Assembly: GCA_018055515.1 (NCBI GenBank)
Contig: JAGPHL010000077.1
Span: 1 to 6,594, forward strand
Length of the DNA: 6,594 nt
Direction: 5' to 3'
Origin: Anaerolineae bacterium
GTDB lineage: Bacteria; Chloroflexota; Anaerolineae; B4-G1; SLSP01
In this document: positions 1 through 5,931 of the stretch, piece by piece
Numbering within the stretch: the stretch's first letter is position 1
Layout: each line of letters opens with the position of its first letter
Made by a program: the position numbers and the translations under genes
Notes under the pieces: model-generated
Database searches by the model: none
What the model saw: the letters and a program-made list of their open reading frames with translations, nothing else
Told to the model about the DNA's origin: nothing

Positions 1-37
1 CGCAACTGCACCTTGCAGTAACTGAACCGTAACCGCG

Positions 38-67
38 TTGGAACCCCACTTCAGGTTGAGTTATGGT
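38..67 (+). promoter_or_regulatory. Weak sigma70-like promoter candidate upstream of the DNA glycosylase
   Basis: A TTGGAA (38-43) and a TATGGT (62-67) are separated by 18 nt and would start transcription near 74-76, just before an inverted repeat at 77-98. A second TATGGT overlaps at 67-72 but has poor spacing. Matches to consensus are modest, and no other promoter stands out in the first 125 nt. The gene could also be read from a promoter outside the window. Confidence 0.22.
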
Positions 68-76
68 ATGGTAAGC

Positions 77-98
77 GTGCGTTGAAGGTACAACGCAC
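77..98. repeat. Perfect 8-bp inverted repeat in the leader of the glycosylase gene
   Basis: GTGCGTTG (77-84) and CAACGCAC (91-98) are exact reverse complements around a 6-nt centre (AAGGTA). It lies 27 nt before the ATG at 126. As DNA it could be an operator just downstream of the possible promoter; as RNA it would be a stem-loop at the 5' end of the leader. No T-run follows, so it is not a standard terminator of an upstream gene. The repeat is plainly visible; its function is inference. Confidence 0.45.
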
Positions 99-125
99 AG
101 CCAAAGCCCTGTAAAAGATAAGCGT

Positions 126-950
126 ATGCACTGGATTTTGACCGTCCCCGCAGATTTTTCATTGAAAGAGCTCCTCCTGCGCTCTCGTTGGCTGCTCCTG
201 CCGCCGTTTTCCCCCTGCAGGAGCCCTGAATGCCTGGAGCGGGTGGAGCGGTTGAGCTCGGGGCAGACAACGGCGATGAACATCACCCAGACGCCGGCGG
301 GCCTGCAGATTCAGGTAGAACTGCACCTCAACGCCGCAGAAGTCGAGGAGCTGAGCCAGAAGACCTGGCGGATGTTGCGCCTGGGCGAGACGTTTACGCC
401 CTTCCTGGAGCGCGCCCGCGAGGATGCGGACCTCCAGGCCGCGACCCGCCAGGGAGTGCGCTTCCTGCGCGGGGCCGATTTCTTCGAGGACCTGCTCAAG
501 GCGCTCCTGCTCGCGGAGATGCCCCTGAACAACGCCGCGCAACGCCTGGCGCAACTCGTAGATAGATTGGGGGATCCGCTCCCGGCCAATCCAACCCGCC
601 ATGCGCTGCCGACCGCCGGGCAGGTGTTGGCCGAGGAGGAAGTCACCCAACGCATCCTCGGAGTGGAACGGGGGACGACAATCCTGCACGCCGCGCGTTA
701 TTACCAGCATCATGACCAGCAACTAGAGCGCCTCCTCGTCACTGTCCCGCCGTTGCCCGACTTGCTGACGCAGCTGAATCAAATCCCGGGGATGACCAAC
801 AGCGCGCGCGCCTATTTGCTGCTGGCGCTGGGCCGCTACGAATGCGTCCCCGCCACCCCCGATCTGGCAACCCGCCGCGAGGTGGCCCGCTTCGACCAAT
901 GGCAACCCTGGGGTGGATTGGTGTACTGGCTCGAACATGCGCCGCAGTGA
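126..950 (+). CDS. HhH-GPD superfamily DNA glycosylase (AlkA-like, 3-methyladenine/8-oxoguanine type)
   Basis: This 274-aa protein is a probable base-excision-repair glycosylase that removes alkylated or oxidised bases by cutting the N-glycosidic bond. The N-terminal part (about 1-95) fits the beta-rich AlkA_N-like domain that begins in this family with 'FSLKELLLRSRWLLLPPF'. An all-helical HhH-GPD core follows: 'LRGADFFEDLLKALLLAEMP' near 114-133 matches the 'LRSPTLFEDLVKTI' block of relatives. The helix-hairpin-helix is near 217-233 ('LNQIPGMTNSARAYLLL'), then 'LGRYECVPATPDLATRREV'. Asp246 is the expected catalytic aspartate. The C-terminal 'QPWGGLVYWLE' matches the closing Trp-Pro-Trp region of AlkA relatives. 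No iron-sulfur cysteine cluster is present. No good Shine-Dalgarno precedes the ATG, but the N-terminus fits the family. The sensor kinase follows after 15 nt, so the two are probably co-transcribed. Substrate preference cannot be told from sequence. Confidence 0.8.
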   Translation: MHWILTVPADFSLKELLLRSRWLLLPPFSPCRSPECLERVERLSSGQTTAMNITQTPAGLQIQVELHLNAAEVEELSQKTWRMLRLGETFTPFLERAREDADLQAATRQGVRFLRGADFFEDLLKALLLAEMPLNNAAQRLAQLVDRLGDPLPANPTRHALPTAGQVLAEEEVTQRILGVERGTTILHAARYYQHHDQQLERLLVTVPPLPDLLTQLNQIPGMTNSARAYLLLALGRYECVPATPDLATRREVARFDQWQPWGGLVYWLEHAPQ

Positions 951-961
951 TTTCCACTGCG
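943..961 (+). repeat. Stop-codon hairpin between glycosylase and kinase genes
   Basis: CGCAGTG (943-949) and CACTGCG (955-961) pair perfectly around a 5-nt loop ATTTC. The glycosylase stop TGA (948-950) sits at the top of the 5' arm and loop, and the 3' arm ends 4 nt before the GTG at 966. No T-run follows, so termination is unlikely. It could affect mRNA processing or couple kinase translation to ribosomes finishing the upstream gene. The structure is visible; the role is inference. Confidence 0.45.
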
Positions 962-965
962 CACT

Positions 966-2864
966 GTGCAAAGTACGGAAAAAGATGCAAAAGATGCAAT
1001 GGAAGCCCTAAAATTTCCCGATGTAGGACAGACCGAAGCCACATTGACGCTGCTGCGGGATCTCATCCACAATCAACGCCTCGCGTTGGGCCAGCAGCAG
1101 CTCTCTCTCGATGAGCTTGAAATGCACCTGGCGGCCTGGGAGGAGATGCTGCACCAGCTCCAGCGCCATGCGGCCCTCGACCGCAACGCCAGGCTGGGCC
1201 TGCTCTATGAGGCGAGCCAGGCGCTGGCCCAGTCCATTGATTGGGAAGAGACCGTGCAAAATGTGATGGACCTCGTCATTCGGGTGACCGGGGCCGAGCG
1301 CGGCATGGTCATGTTGGTGGAAGACGGGACGTGGCGGGTCCTGATCAGCCGCACCGACCAAGGCCTGCCCTTCGACGAGGGCGAGGTGCAATTCAGTCAC
1401 AGCATCATCCAGCAAATGATCGCCCAGGGGCGAGCCCTGCTCACGAACAACGCGCAGCGCGACCCGCGCTTTAGCAGCAGCGAGAGCATCATCGCCTACG
1501 GGCTGCGTTCGATCCTCTGTGCGCCGCTCATGGTTCAGGGGGAGCTGCTCGGCGCCCTGTATCTGGAAAATCGCATGAAGTCCGGCATCTTTTCGCCGGA
1601 CGATCTGGCGACGCTGGCCGCCTTTGCCAATCAAGCCGCCCTCGCGCTGGCCAATGCCCGCGCCCATCAGCAGACGTCACGCGCGCTGCTGCGCAGTGTG
1701 CGCGAATTACGGGTGCTGCAAGAGATGGCGCGGGATCTCAATGCCAACTTCAACCACAGCAGTGTGATGGAACACAGCGTGCGGTGGGTCACGACGGCGA
1801 TCGAGGCCGAGTCCGGCGCGCTGGGGCTGCTGGCGGAGGAAGGGCTGCGATGGGTAGCACGCCTCGGCGAGACCGAACCGGATTCTAACGCGGCATGGCA
1901 GGCGCTGCGTCAACGCCGGCCCGATTTCACCCCGCACCGCCTGCTCCTGCCCTTGCTACGCGAAGAGCGCCCCCTCGGAATTTTCTGGCTGCAGGCGGGC
2001 AAGCGCCCCTTCACGGAGGAAGAGTATCAATTCGCCGTGCGGCTCGCGGACACGGCCGCCATCGCCATCGAGAACGCGCGGCTCTACGAGGCGCTCGTGC
2101 GCGCCGATCAGGCCAAAAATGACTTCGTCTCGCTGGTATCGCACGAGCTCCGCACGCCGATGACCTCCATTCGCGGGTACACGGACATGCTCCGCAAGGG
2201 CGTTGTCGGCCCGCTGACGCCGCAGCAGCAAGAATTCATGGACGTCATCAGCCGGAATGTGGAGCGGATGCGCATCATGGTCAGCGATCTGCTCGATATT
2301 TCCCGCATGGAGAGCGGAAAACTGCGCCTCAACCCGGTTTCCACGTCGCTCAAGGCGGCAGTGGAAGAGGCTGTGCGGATCGTCCAGGAACAGTTGCAGA
2401 GCAAACAGCAATTCCTCATCACCGACATCCCCGACTCGCTGCCGCCCGTCTATGCCGATCCCGACCGCCTCGCCCAGGTGCTCATCAATCTGCTGGGCAA
2501 CGCCGTCAAATACACGCCCGCGCGCGGCACCATCGCCGTGCGGGCAAAGCGCCACGAAAAAGAGCCGGGGTTTATCCACTGCGCCGTGATGGACAACGGC
2601 ATCGGGATCAGTCCGGAAGATCAACAGCGGCTGTTCACCAAGTTCTTCCGCTCCGAGAATCCCACCATCCGCGAGCAAACGGGGACGGGCCTGGGGCTGG
2701 CCATCGCCAGGAATCTGGTGGAAATGCACGGCGGCAGTATGTGGGTAGAAAGCACGTTGGGCGTCGGGAGCGTCTTCCATTTCACCCTGCCGGAAGCGCC
2801 GCCGGAAGAGCCGGCTGGGGAAACTGTGGGGGAAAAATCGGGCAAGGGGACGCTTCACCCCTGA
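966..2864 (+). CDS. Soluble GAF-GAF sensor histidine kinase (orphan)
   Basis: This 632-aa protein is a two-component sensor kinase that autophosphorylates on histidine and passes phosphate to an unidentified response regulator. Order: a helical, probably coiled-coil segment (about 25-75); GAF domain 1 (about 78-232, with 'YGLRSILCAPL' and 'GALYLENR'); a shorter, more divergent GAF domain 2 (about 246-372); a short linker; and HisKA, with the H box 'FVSLVSHELRTPMTSIRGY' and phospho-accepting His393. HATPase_c has an N box ('INLLGNAVKYTP', Asn512), G1 box ('DNGIGI', 543-548), F box ('LFTKFFR', 556-562) and G2 box ('GTGLGLAI', 573-580). All kinase motifs are intact. There is no transmembrane segment, so it should sense a cytoplasmic signal. 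It is probably co-transcribed with the glycosylase 15 nt upstream. The GTG at 966 has no clear Shine-Dalgarno; an in-frame ATG at 999 is an alternative start and would give 621 aa. No response regulator is present in the window. Confidence 0.93.
   Translation: MQSTEKDAKDAMEALKFPDVGQTEATLTLLRDLIHNQRLALGQQQLSLDELEMHLAAWEEMLHQLQRHAALDRNARLGLLYEASQALAQSIDWEETVQNVMDLVIRVTGAERGMVMLVEDGTWRVLISRTDQGLPFDEGEVQFSHSIIQQMIAQGRALLTNNAQRDPRFSSSESIIAYGLRSILCAPLMVQGELLGALYLENRMKSGIFSPDDLATLAAFANQAALALANARAHQQTSRALLRSVRELRVLQEMARDLNANFNHSSVMEHSVRWVTTAIEAESGALGLLAEEGLRWVARLGETEPDSNAAWQALRQRRPDFTPHRLLLPLLREERPLGIFWLQAGKRPFTEEEYQFAVRLADTAAIAIENARLYEALVRADQAKNDFVSLVSHELRTPMTSIRGYTDMLRKGVVGPLTPQQQEFMDVISRNVERMRIMVSDLLDISRMESGKLRLNPVSTSLKAAVEEAVRIVQEQLQSKQQFLITDIPDSLPPVYADPDRLAQVLINLLGNAVKYTPARGTIAVRAKRHEKEPGFIHCAVMDNGIGISPEDQQRLFTKFFRSENPTIREQTGTGLGLAIARNLVEMHGGSMWVESTLGVGSVFHFTLPEAPPEEPAGETVGEKSGKGTLHP
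980..997 (+). repeat. Tandem 9-bp repeat in the kinase start region
   Basis: AAAAGATGC occurs twice back to back (980-988 and 989-997), immediately before the in-frame ATG at 999. If translation starts at 966 the repeat encodes the duplicated Lys-Asp-Ala near residues 6-11; if it starts at 999 the repeat lies in the leader. It may be a slippage-prone short duplication. Confidence 0.5.
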
Positions 2865-2869
2865 GACGC

Positions 2870-2884
2870 CGGGGATCCCCGTTT
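2870..2884. terminator. Possible weak bidirectional terminator between convergent genes
   Basis: The kinase and the exported-protein gene converge with 69 nt between their stops (2865-2933). The only structured element I see there is the 12-nt palindrome CGGGGATCCCCG (2870-2881), followed on the + strand by TTT. Because the palindrome has no spacer, a hairpin would have only a 4-bp stem with a GATC loop, which is weak. Readthrough or factor-dependent termination is equally possible. Confidence 0.2.
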
Positions 2885-2933
2885 CCGTGTCACGTCGGGG
2901 GCGCATCCCTTCTCGCGCGCCACTGCAAGCCCT

Positions 2934-3788
2934 TCAACGGCCACGCCACCAATCCCTGCGCGAGCGCGGGTCCATCGCGGCTCCCGTATCCCGAATCACG
3001 ACGCGGATCTCCGTAGCCGTAGCCCGTCCAAACGGCTGACTGCCATACAGCGCCGGCAACTCGGTGCGCCCGGCGGCGTCCAATTGCCGGTAGAGCTCCA
3101 ACAGAGACGGCTCCACACACACGTTCTCCACGTAGACGGTATAGCCCAACAGGTGATCGCCCCGCGTGTAGTTGATGGCAATCCGCTGTTCGCTCGCGTA
3201 GATCACCAGCACCTGATAGCCCTGCGGATCAATCCGGTAGCCGCTCTCCGGCACATGTAGGATCTCGGCCTCCTCCACCCCCATGCCAAGCATGGTGACG
3301 GGCCAGTCTGTAATCGGCTCACCCCAACCGTGATAGAGACGATACACGTTGGGGAAATTTGGCACACGCTGATCGCCAAACAGAGCGGGGAATTGTGGCG
3401 CGTTAGGATCGGCGTCGCCGTCGTAATCCACCAACCCGCGGTAGGCGTCCGTGAGTTCATAGCCCAACAGGCCCAGGTTGTAGCCGGGGTCGTTCTCGGC
3501 GTCGGGATTGTGCGGATTGACCACTGAAAGCGCGGCATACCTCACGTCGGGGATCGGCTCACAGGCCCGACTGTAATTGGAAAGAGCGAGGGGCAAATAA
3601 ATAAAACTCTCCGTCGTGTCAGTGAAAGGCTCACCGGTGAAGGCGCGGGGGGCAGGGTGAGCCCAGGCCCGTTCAGACGGCCTCAGCCCGCCCCACAAGA
3701 TCGCGCCTCCCGCCGCCAGCAACACCAGAATCACGCTCAAGCGTCGGGGCAAGGGATGCAAGGCCAGGGGAGCATGAGTTGCACTCAA
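2934..3788 (-). CDS. Exported protein of unknown function, Chloroflexota-type
   Basis: This 284-aa protein has no function I recognise. Residues 1-43 look like a signal peptide: positively charged 'PRR' (14-16), a hydrophobic stretch (about 18-35), and an AWA motif (41-43) suggesting cleavage before His44. If uncleaved, it would be a single membrane anchor. The mature part opens with 'FIYLPLALSNY' (62-72), a phrase typical of Chloroflexota exported proteins, then an Asp/Asn/Pro/Gly-rich region ('NPHNPDAENDPGYN', 'DYDGDADPNAP') that could bind calcium or form loops. A C-terminal region follows with 'LLGYTVYVENVCVEPSLLELY' (213-233) and 'IRDTGAAMDPRSRRDWW' (265-281). Cys76 and Cys224 are the only cysteines and could form a disulfide. 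The start is TTG, overlapping the exporter stop as TTGA, with GGAG 8 nt before it; no ATG or GTG start keeps the signal peptide intact. It is co-transcribed and translationally coupled with the exporter. Confidence 0.75.
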   Translation of the reverse strand: MSATHAPLALHPLPRRLSVILVLLAAGGAILWGGLRPSERAWAHPAPRAFTGEPFTDTTESFIYLPLALSNYSRACEPIPDVRYAALSVVNPHNPDAENDPGYNLGLLGYELTDAYRGLVDYDGDADPNAPQFPALFGDQRVPNFPNVYRLYHGWGEPITDWPVTMLGMGVEEAEILHVPESGYRIDPQGYQVLVIYASEQRIAINYTRGDHLLGYTVYVENVCVEPSLLELYRQLDAAGRTELPALYGSQPFGRATATEIRVVIRDTGAAMDPRSRRDWWRGR

Positions 3789-5086
3789 GGCACAGTCTCC
3801 AGCGGCACAGACGTCGGCAGGCCCTCACGGACTTGAGCGATCGCGCGCGCGTCGTCCTCGAGGCGCATGATCGCCGGGATGAAAAACCCGGCCACCCCCA
3901 AGAGAATTTGCATCCCGCCCCCCACCAGGAACAGCGTGCGCGCTCCCACGGCATCGGCGAAGGGACCGGCCAGCGCCATGCTCAAAGGCAACATGCCGGC
4001 GCTCAGGCTGCCCACTACGGTGAAAACACGCCCCTGCATTTCCGGCGCCACGGCCCCCTGCATCACCGCCGTGAGCGAGCCATTGCAGAGTGAATTCATC
4101 ACGCCGCCGAAAAACAGCCCACCGAGCGCCATGGGAAACAGGGACGCCGGAGTGACGCCGACGACCAGGAAGCCCAGCCCCAGGCCGACGATGCCCACCA
4201 TGCACGTGATCATCCGACGCTTGAAGCCCCCGAACAGCGTCAAAAGCAGCCCGCCGCCGAGGAGGCCCACTCCCCACGCCGATTCCAGCCAGCCGAGTTG
4301 CAGCGCCTCACCCTTGAAGTGAGTCGTGACGTAGATCGGCAGCAGCTGCATCGCCGGCGACGCAAAGAAGTTGATCAGCATCGCCAGGAGGCAAATACCC
4401 AACAGCCCCTTCCAGCCCCAGATGTACCGCAGGCCGCCCTGGACGTCCGTCCACAAGCCCTTGAAGGGGGATCCTGTCCCCGTCGCTGCGCCGGCAGGAC
4501 GCTGCGGTTGCGGGATGGCGATGAAAGCCAGCGGCAAAATCGCCAGCAACGCGGTGACGACGTCAATCGCCATCACCCCGTGCAACGGCAGGACCGTCAT
4601 CAGCAGGGCGCCCAAGGGCGGCGCGACGATGTTCAACGCGCCAAAGAGCGTTTGATTCATGCCCGCCACCCGCGCCAGCTGCTCTTTGGGCACCATCAGC
4701 GAGGTCGAAGATTGCATCGCCGGCCAATGGAAGACGCCGCCCAGGGAACGCGCGACCATGATGAAGTAGATGTGCCAGATGCGGATGTTGCCCGACCAGA
4801 AAAGATAGACGACCCCCACAGAGAGCAACGCGATGCAACCGTCGGCGATCATCATTACGCGGCGGCGATTCCAACGGTCCACCAGCGCCCCCGCAAACGG
4901 CCCCAAGAGCACTTCGGGCAACAACGCGGCGAGCGTCGCCGTCGCCAGAGTCGTCGCCGAGCCGGTGGTCTCGGTCACCCACCAGACGAGCGCGAATTGC
5001 GCCAGCCGACTTCCCAACAGGGAAAGCGCTTGCCCGGTCCAAATGGTAAAAAACGGCGCCGCCCACCCCCCACGCTTTTGGCTCAC
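3785..5086 (-). CDS. MFS_3-family exporter (EntS/macrolide-efflux type)
   Basis: This 433-aa major facilitator superfamily transporter probably exports a small hydrophobic compound such as an antibiotic or siderophore by proton antiport in the inner membrane. It begins like the family ('WAAPFFTIWTGQALSLLGSRLAQFALVWW'), with about 12 predicted hydrophobic segments. The MFS motif A is 'GALVDRWNRRRV' after helix 2 (residues about 66-77). The 'ARVAGMNQTLFGALNIVAPPLGALL' block (about 138-162) and 'APEMQGRVFTVVGSLSAGMLPL' (about 347-368) are typical of MFS_3. The start is GTG at 5086 with GAGG 6 nt upstream. The same frame stays open to a TTG at 5179, but that triplet is part of the -35 box, so the longer 464-aa version cannot be the real product. 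The gene overlaps the exported-protein gene by 4 nt. Its promoter carries a strong operator-like palindrome, suggesting induction by a ligand, perhaps the exported substrate. Substrate unknown. Confidence 0.9.
   Translation of the reverse strand: MSQKRGGWAAPFFTIWTGQALSLLGSRLAQFALVWWVTETTGSATTLATATLAALLPEVLLGPFAGALVDRWNRRRVMMIADGCIALLSVGVVYLFWSGNIRIWHIYFIMVARSLGGVFHWPAMQSSTSLMVPKEQLARVAGMNQTLFGALNIVAPPLGALLMTVLPLHGVMAIDVVTALLAILPLAFIAIPQPQRPAGAATGTGSPFKGLWTDVQGGLRYIWGWKGLLGICLLAMLINFFASPAMQLLPIYVTTHFKGEALQLGWLESAWGVGLLGGGLLLTLFGGFKRRMITCMVGIVGLGLGFLVVGVTPASLFPMALGGLFFGGVMNSLCNGSLTAVMQGAVAPEMQGRVFTVVGSLSAGMLPLSMALAGPFADAVGARTLFLVGGGMQILLGVAGFFIPAIMRLEDDARAIAQVREGLPTSVPLETVP
3797..3800 (-). promoter_or_regulatory. 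Ribosome binding site deciding the TTG start of the exported protein
   Basis: GGAG on the minus strand lies 8 nt before the TTG at 3788, inside the last codons of the exporter gene. It supports the rare TTG start and the TTGA stop-start overlap, so both proteins are probably made by coupled translation. Confidence 0.6.
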
Positions 5087-5092
5087 GGAGCA

Positions 5093-5096
5093 CCTC
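5093..5096 (-). promoter_or_regulatory. Ribosome binding site deciding the GTG start of the exporter
   Basis: GAGG on the minus strand lies 6 nt before the GTG at 5086. The first residues from this GTG match the usual N-terminus of MFS_3 exporters, whereas the extra 31 residues of the longer frame come from the AT-rich promoter and leader. Confidence 0.7.
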
Positions 5097-5123
5097 GAAA
5101 ATTCACATTTATGTTTTAACTTA

Positions 5124-5153
5124 TTGGATAAAAGGCGCTGAAACTGATATAAT
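5124..5153 (+). promoter_or_regulatory. Possible divergent + strand promoter within the operator
   Basis: A perfect TATAAT (5148-5153) on the + strand lies 18 nt after TTGGAT (5124-5129, only TTG matches consensus). It falls inside the inverted repeat. No + strand gene follows; transcription would run antisense to the ogt gene. The -10 match may simply arise from the AT-rich palindrome. Confidence 0.2.
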
Positions 5154-5167
5154 TTTAATATCAGTTT
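5141..5167. promoter_or_regulatory. 27-bp operator-like perfect inverted repeat over the exporter promoter
   Basis: AAACTGATAT (5141-5150) and ATATCAGTTT (5158-5167) are exact reverse complements separated by 7 nt (AATTTTA). The centre is the -10 box of the exporter promoter and one arm fills part of the -10/-35 spacer, so a bound dimer would block RNA polymerase. Size and symmetry fit a TetR-, PadR- or MarR-class repressor, but no regulator gene is in the window and I cannot assign the family. As RNA only part of it would be transcribed, so a DNA role is favoured. Confidence 0.65.
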
Positions 5168-5179
5168 TAATTTTGTCAA
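5152..5179 (-). promoter_or_regulatory. Strong sigma70-type promoter of the exporter operon
   Basis: On the minus strand, a perfect TTGACA -35 (5179-5174) is followed after 16 nt by TAAAAT (5157-5152), five of six matches to the -10 consensus. Start of transcription is expected near 5145, giving a leader of about 59 nt before the GTG at 5086. The region is strikingly AT-rich compared with the genes on either side. It overlaps the 27-bp palindrome. Confidence 0.7.
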
Positions 5180-5200
5180 TACGGCGTTTTAATGCCGCAT
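5179..5200 (-). terminator. Possible 3' hairpin of the ogt transcript
   Basis: In minus-strand RNA, the segment 5200-5194 (AUGCGGC) can pair with 5185-5179 (GCCGUAU), with one G-U pair, around an 8-nt loop. It lies about 20 nt after the ogt stop and just before the exporter -35 box. The mixed-base stretch that follows lacks a U-run, so it is an atypical terminator at best. Confidence 0.3.
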
Positions 5201-5220
5201 TTAACGGGAGACCGACGACG

Positions 5221-5811
5221 TCAGAGATACCACACCCGCTCAAGAGATACGTGCAGCGCATCGCGGAAGGCCACCCCCTCCAGCGCCAGGAGCTTCCGCT
5301 TCATCTGAACGCCTCCCTGATAACCTCCCAGCGCGCCATCGGAGCGCACGGCCCGATGGCAGGGAATGACCAGGGGGAAGGGATTGCGCGCCAGCGCGTT
5401 GCCCACGGCCCGCCCGGCGCCCGGCGTCCCCAAATGCGCCGCCATCCGTCCATAGGTGCTCACCCAACCGCGCGGGATCGCCGCTTCCGCCAGCAACACG
5501 CGCCGCTGAAAATCGCCGCAACGCTCCAGCGCCAGCAGCGCCAGGTCGAAAGTGACCGCCTCTCCCGCAAGGAAAGCCTGCAGACGGGCGCCCAGCTCCA
5601 CGATAACCGGCGGAGCGGTGTGCGAAGTCGTCCTCACGGTCGGGGAGGCCGCGCCGGGGAGAAAGATCTGCCCCACCCGCACGCCGGCCGCGACCTCCTC
5701 CCAACCGATGCACAGCTCCCCGAATGCCGTCGGCACGCCGTACCCTTCCAACGGCGGAAGCCCGCCCCTCACATTCACAGAATGACCCATCTGACCCCCA
5801 TCTCGTGCCAT
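5221..5811 (-). CDS. ogt: Methylated-DNA-[protein]-cysteine S-methyltransferase (O6-alkylguanine repair)
   Basis: This 196-aa suicide repair protein transfers the alkyl group from O6-alkylguanine (or O4-alkylthymine) in DNA to its own cysteine. The N-terminal Ogt-like domain covers about 20-90 ('PTAFGELCIGWEE', 'VGQIFLPG'). The C-terminal DNA-binding and catalytic domain contains 'IPRGWVSTYGRMA' (Tyr120), the arginine-finger region 'GRAVGNALARNPF' (Arg134), the active site 'IPCHRAV' with Cys151, and 'LGGYQGGVQMKRKLLALEG'. All key residues are present, and there is no Ada regulatory or AraC-type domain. The start may be ATG at 5811 (weak GGCGG upstream) or ATG at 5790 (seven residues shorter, with GGGGG upstream); both keep the whole domain. 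It lies 120 nt downstream of the deaminase gene and 134 nt upstream of the exporter start, which has its own promoter, so it is probably a separate unit. A second alkylation-repair gene lies at 126-950 on the opposite strand. Confidence 0.92.
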   Translation of the reverse strand: MARDGGQMGHSVNVRGGLPPLEGYGVPTAFGELCIGWEEVAAGVRVGQIFLPGAASPTVRTTSHTAPPVIVELGARLQAFLAGEAVTFDLALLALERCGDFQRRVLLAEAAIPRGWVSTYGRMAAHLGTPGAGRAVGNALARNPFPLVIPCHRAVRSDGALGGYQGGVQMKRKLLALEGVAFRDALHVSLERVWYL

Positions 5812-5931
5812 TTGGCCGCCGTCGGCGCGCCGGCGACTTTGTCCCTATGGTCACCTCGTGAATTCAGTGAAAGGCGGCGCAGGGGTGAAGCGACGACCTC
5901 TCTCGTCACGACCTGTCGCCTTCCTGAATGC
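5812..5931. other. Intergenic region upstream of ogt with short repeats
   Basis: These 120 nt between the deaminase stop and the ogt start hold no gene and no clear promoter. A direct repeat ACGACCT occurs at 5893-5899 and 5908-5914, bracketed by GCGAC (5890-5894) and GTCGC (5915-5919), which could pair as a loose hairpin after the deaminase stop. A TCAC-CTC-GTGA inverted repeat sits near 5850-5860. None is strong enough to assign a function. Confidence 0.3.

Noticed and set aside
1956..2906. Minus-strand open frame of 316 codons opposite the kinase.
   Set aside because: It mirrors the intact HisKA/HATPase coding region; its translation has no domain and is rich in His, Arg and Gly, as expected of an antisense shadow.
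4298..5119. + strand open frame of 273 codons opposite the exporter.
   Set aside because: Its Arg/Gln/His-rich translation has no family resemblance, and the opposite strand encodes a clear MFS transporter.
5087..5179. The exporter frame extends upstream to a TTG at 5179, giving 31 extra residues.
   Set aside because: That TTG is part of the TTGACA -35 box and the extension is the promoter and leader translated. The GTG at 5086 has a good ribosome binding site and matches the family N-terminus.
5823..5832. CGGCGCGCCG palindrome upstream of ogt.
   Set aside because: Short spacer-free GC palindromes are expected by chance in DNA of this composition and it sits at no informative position.
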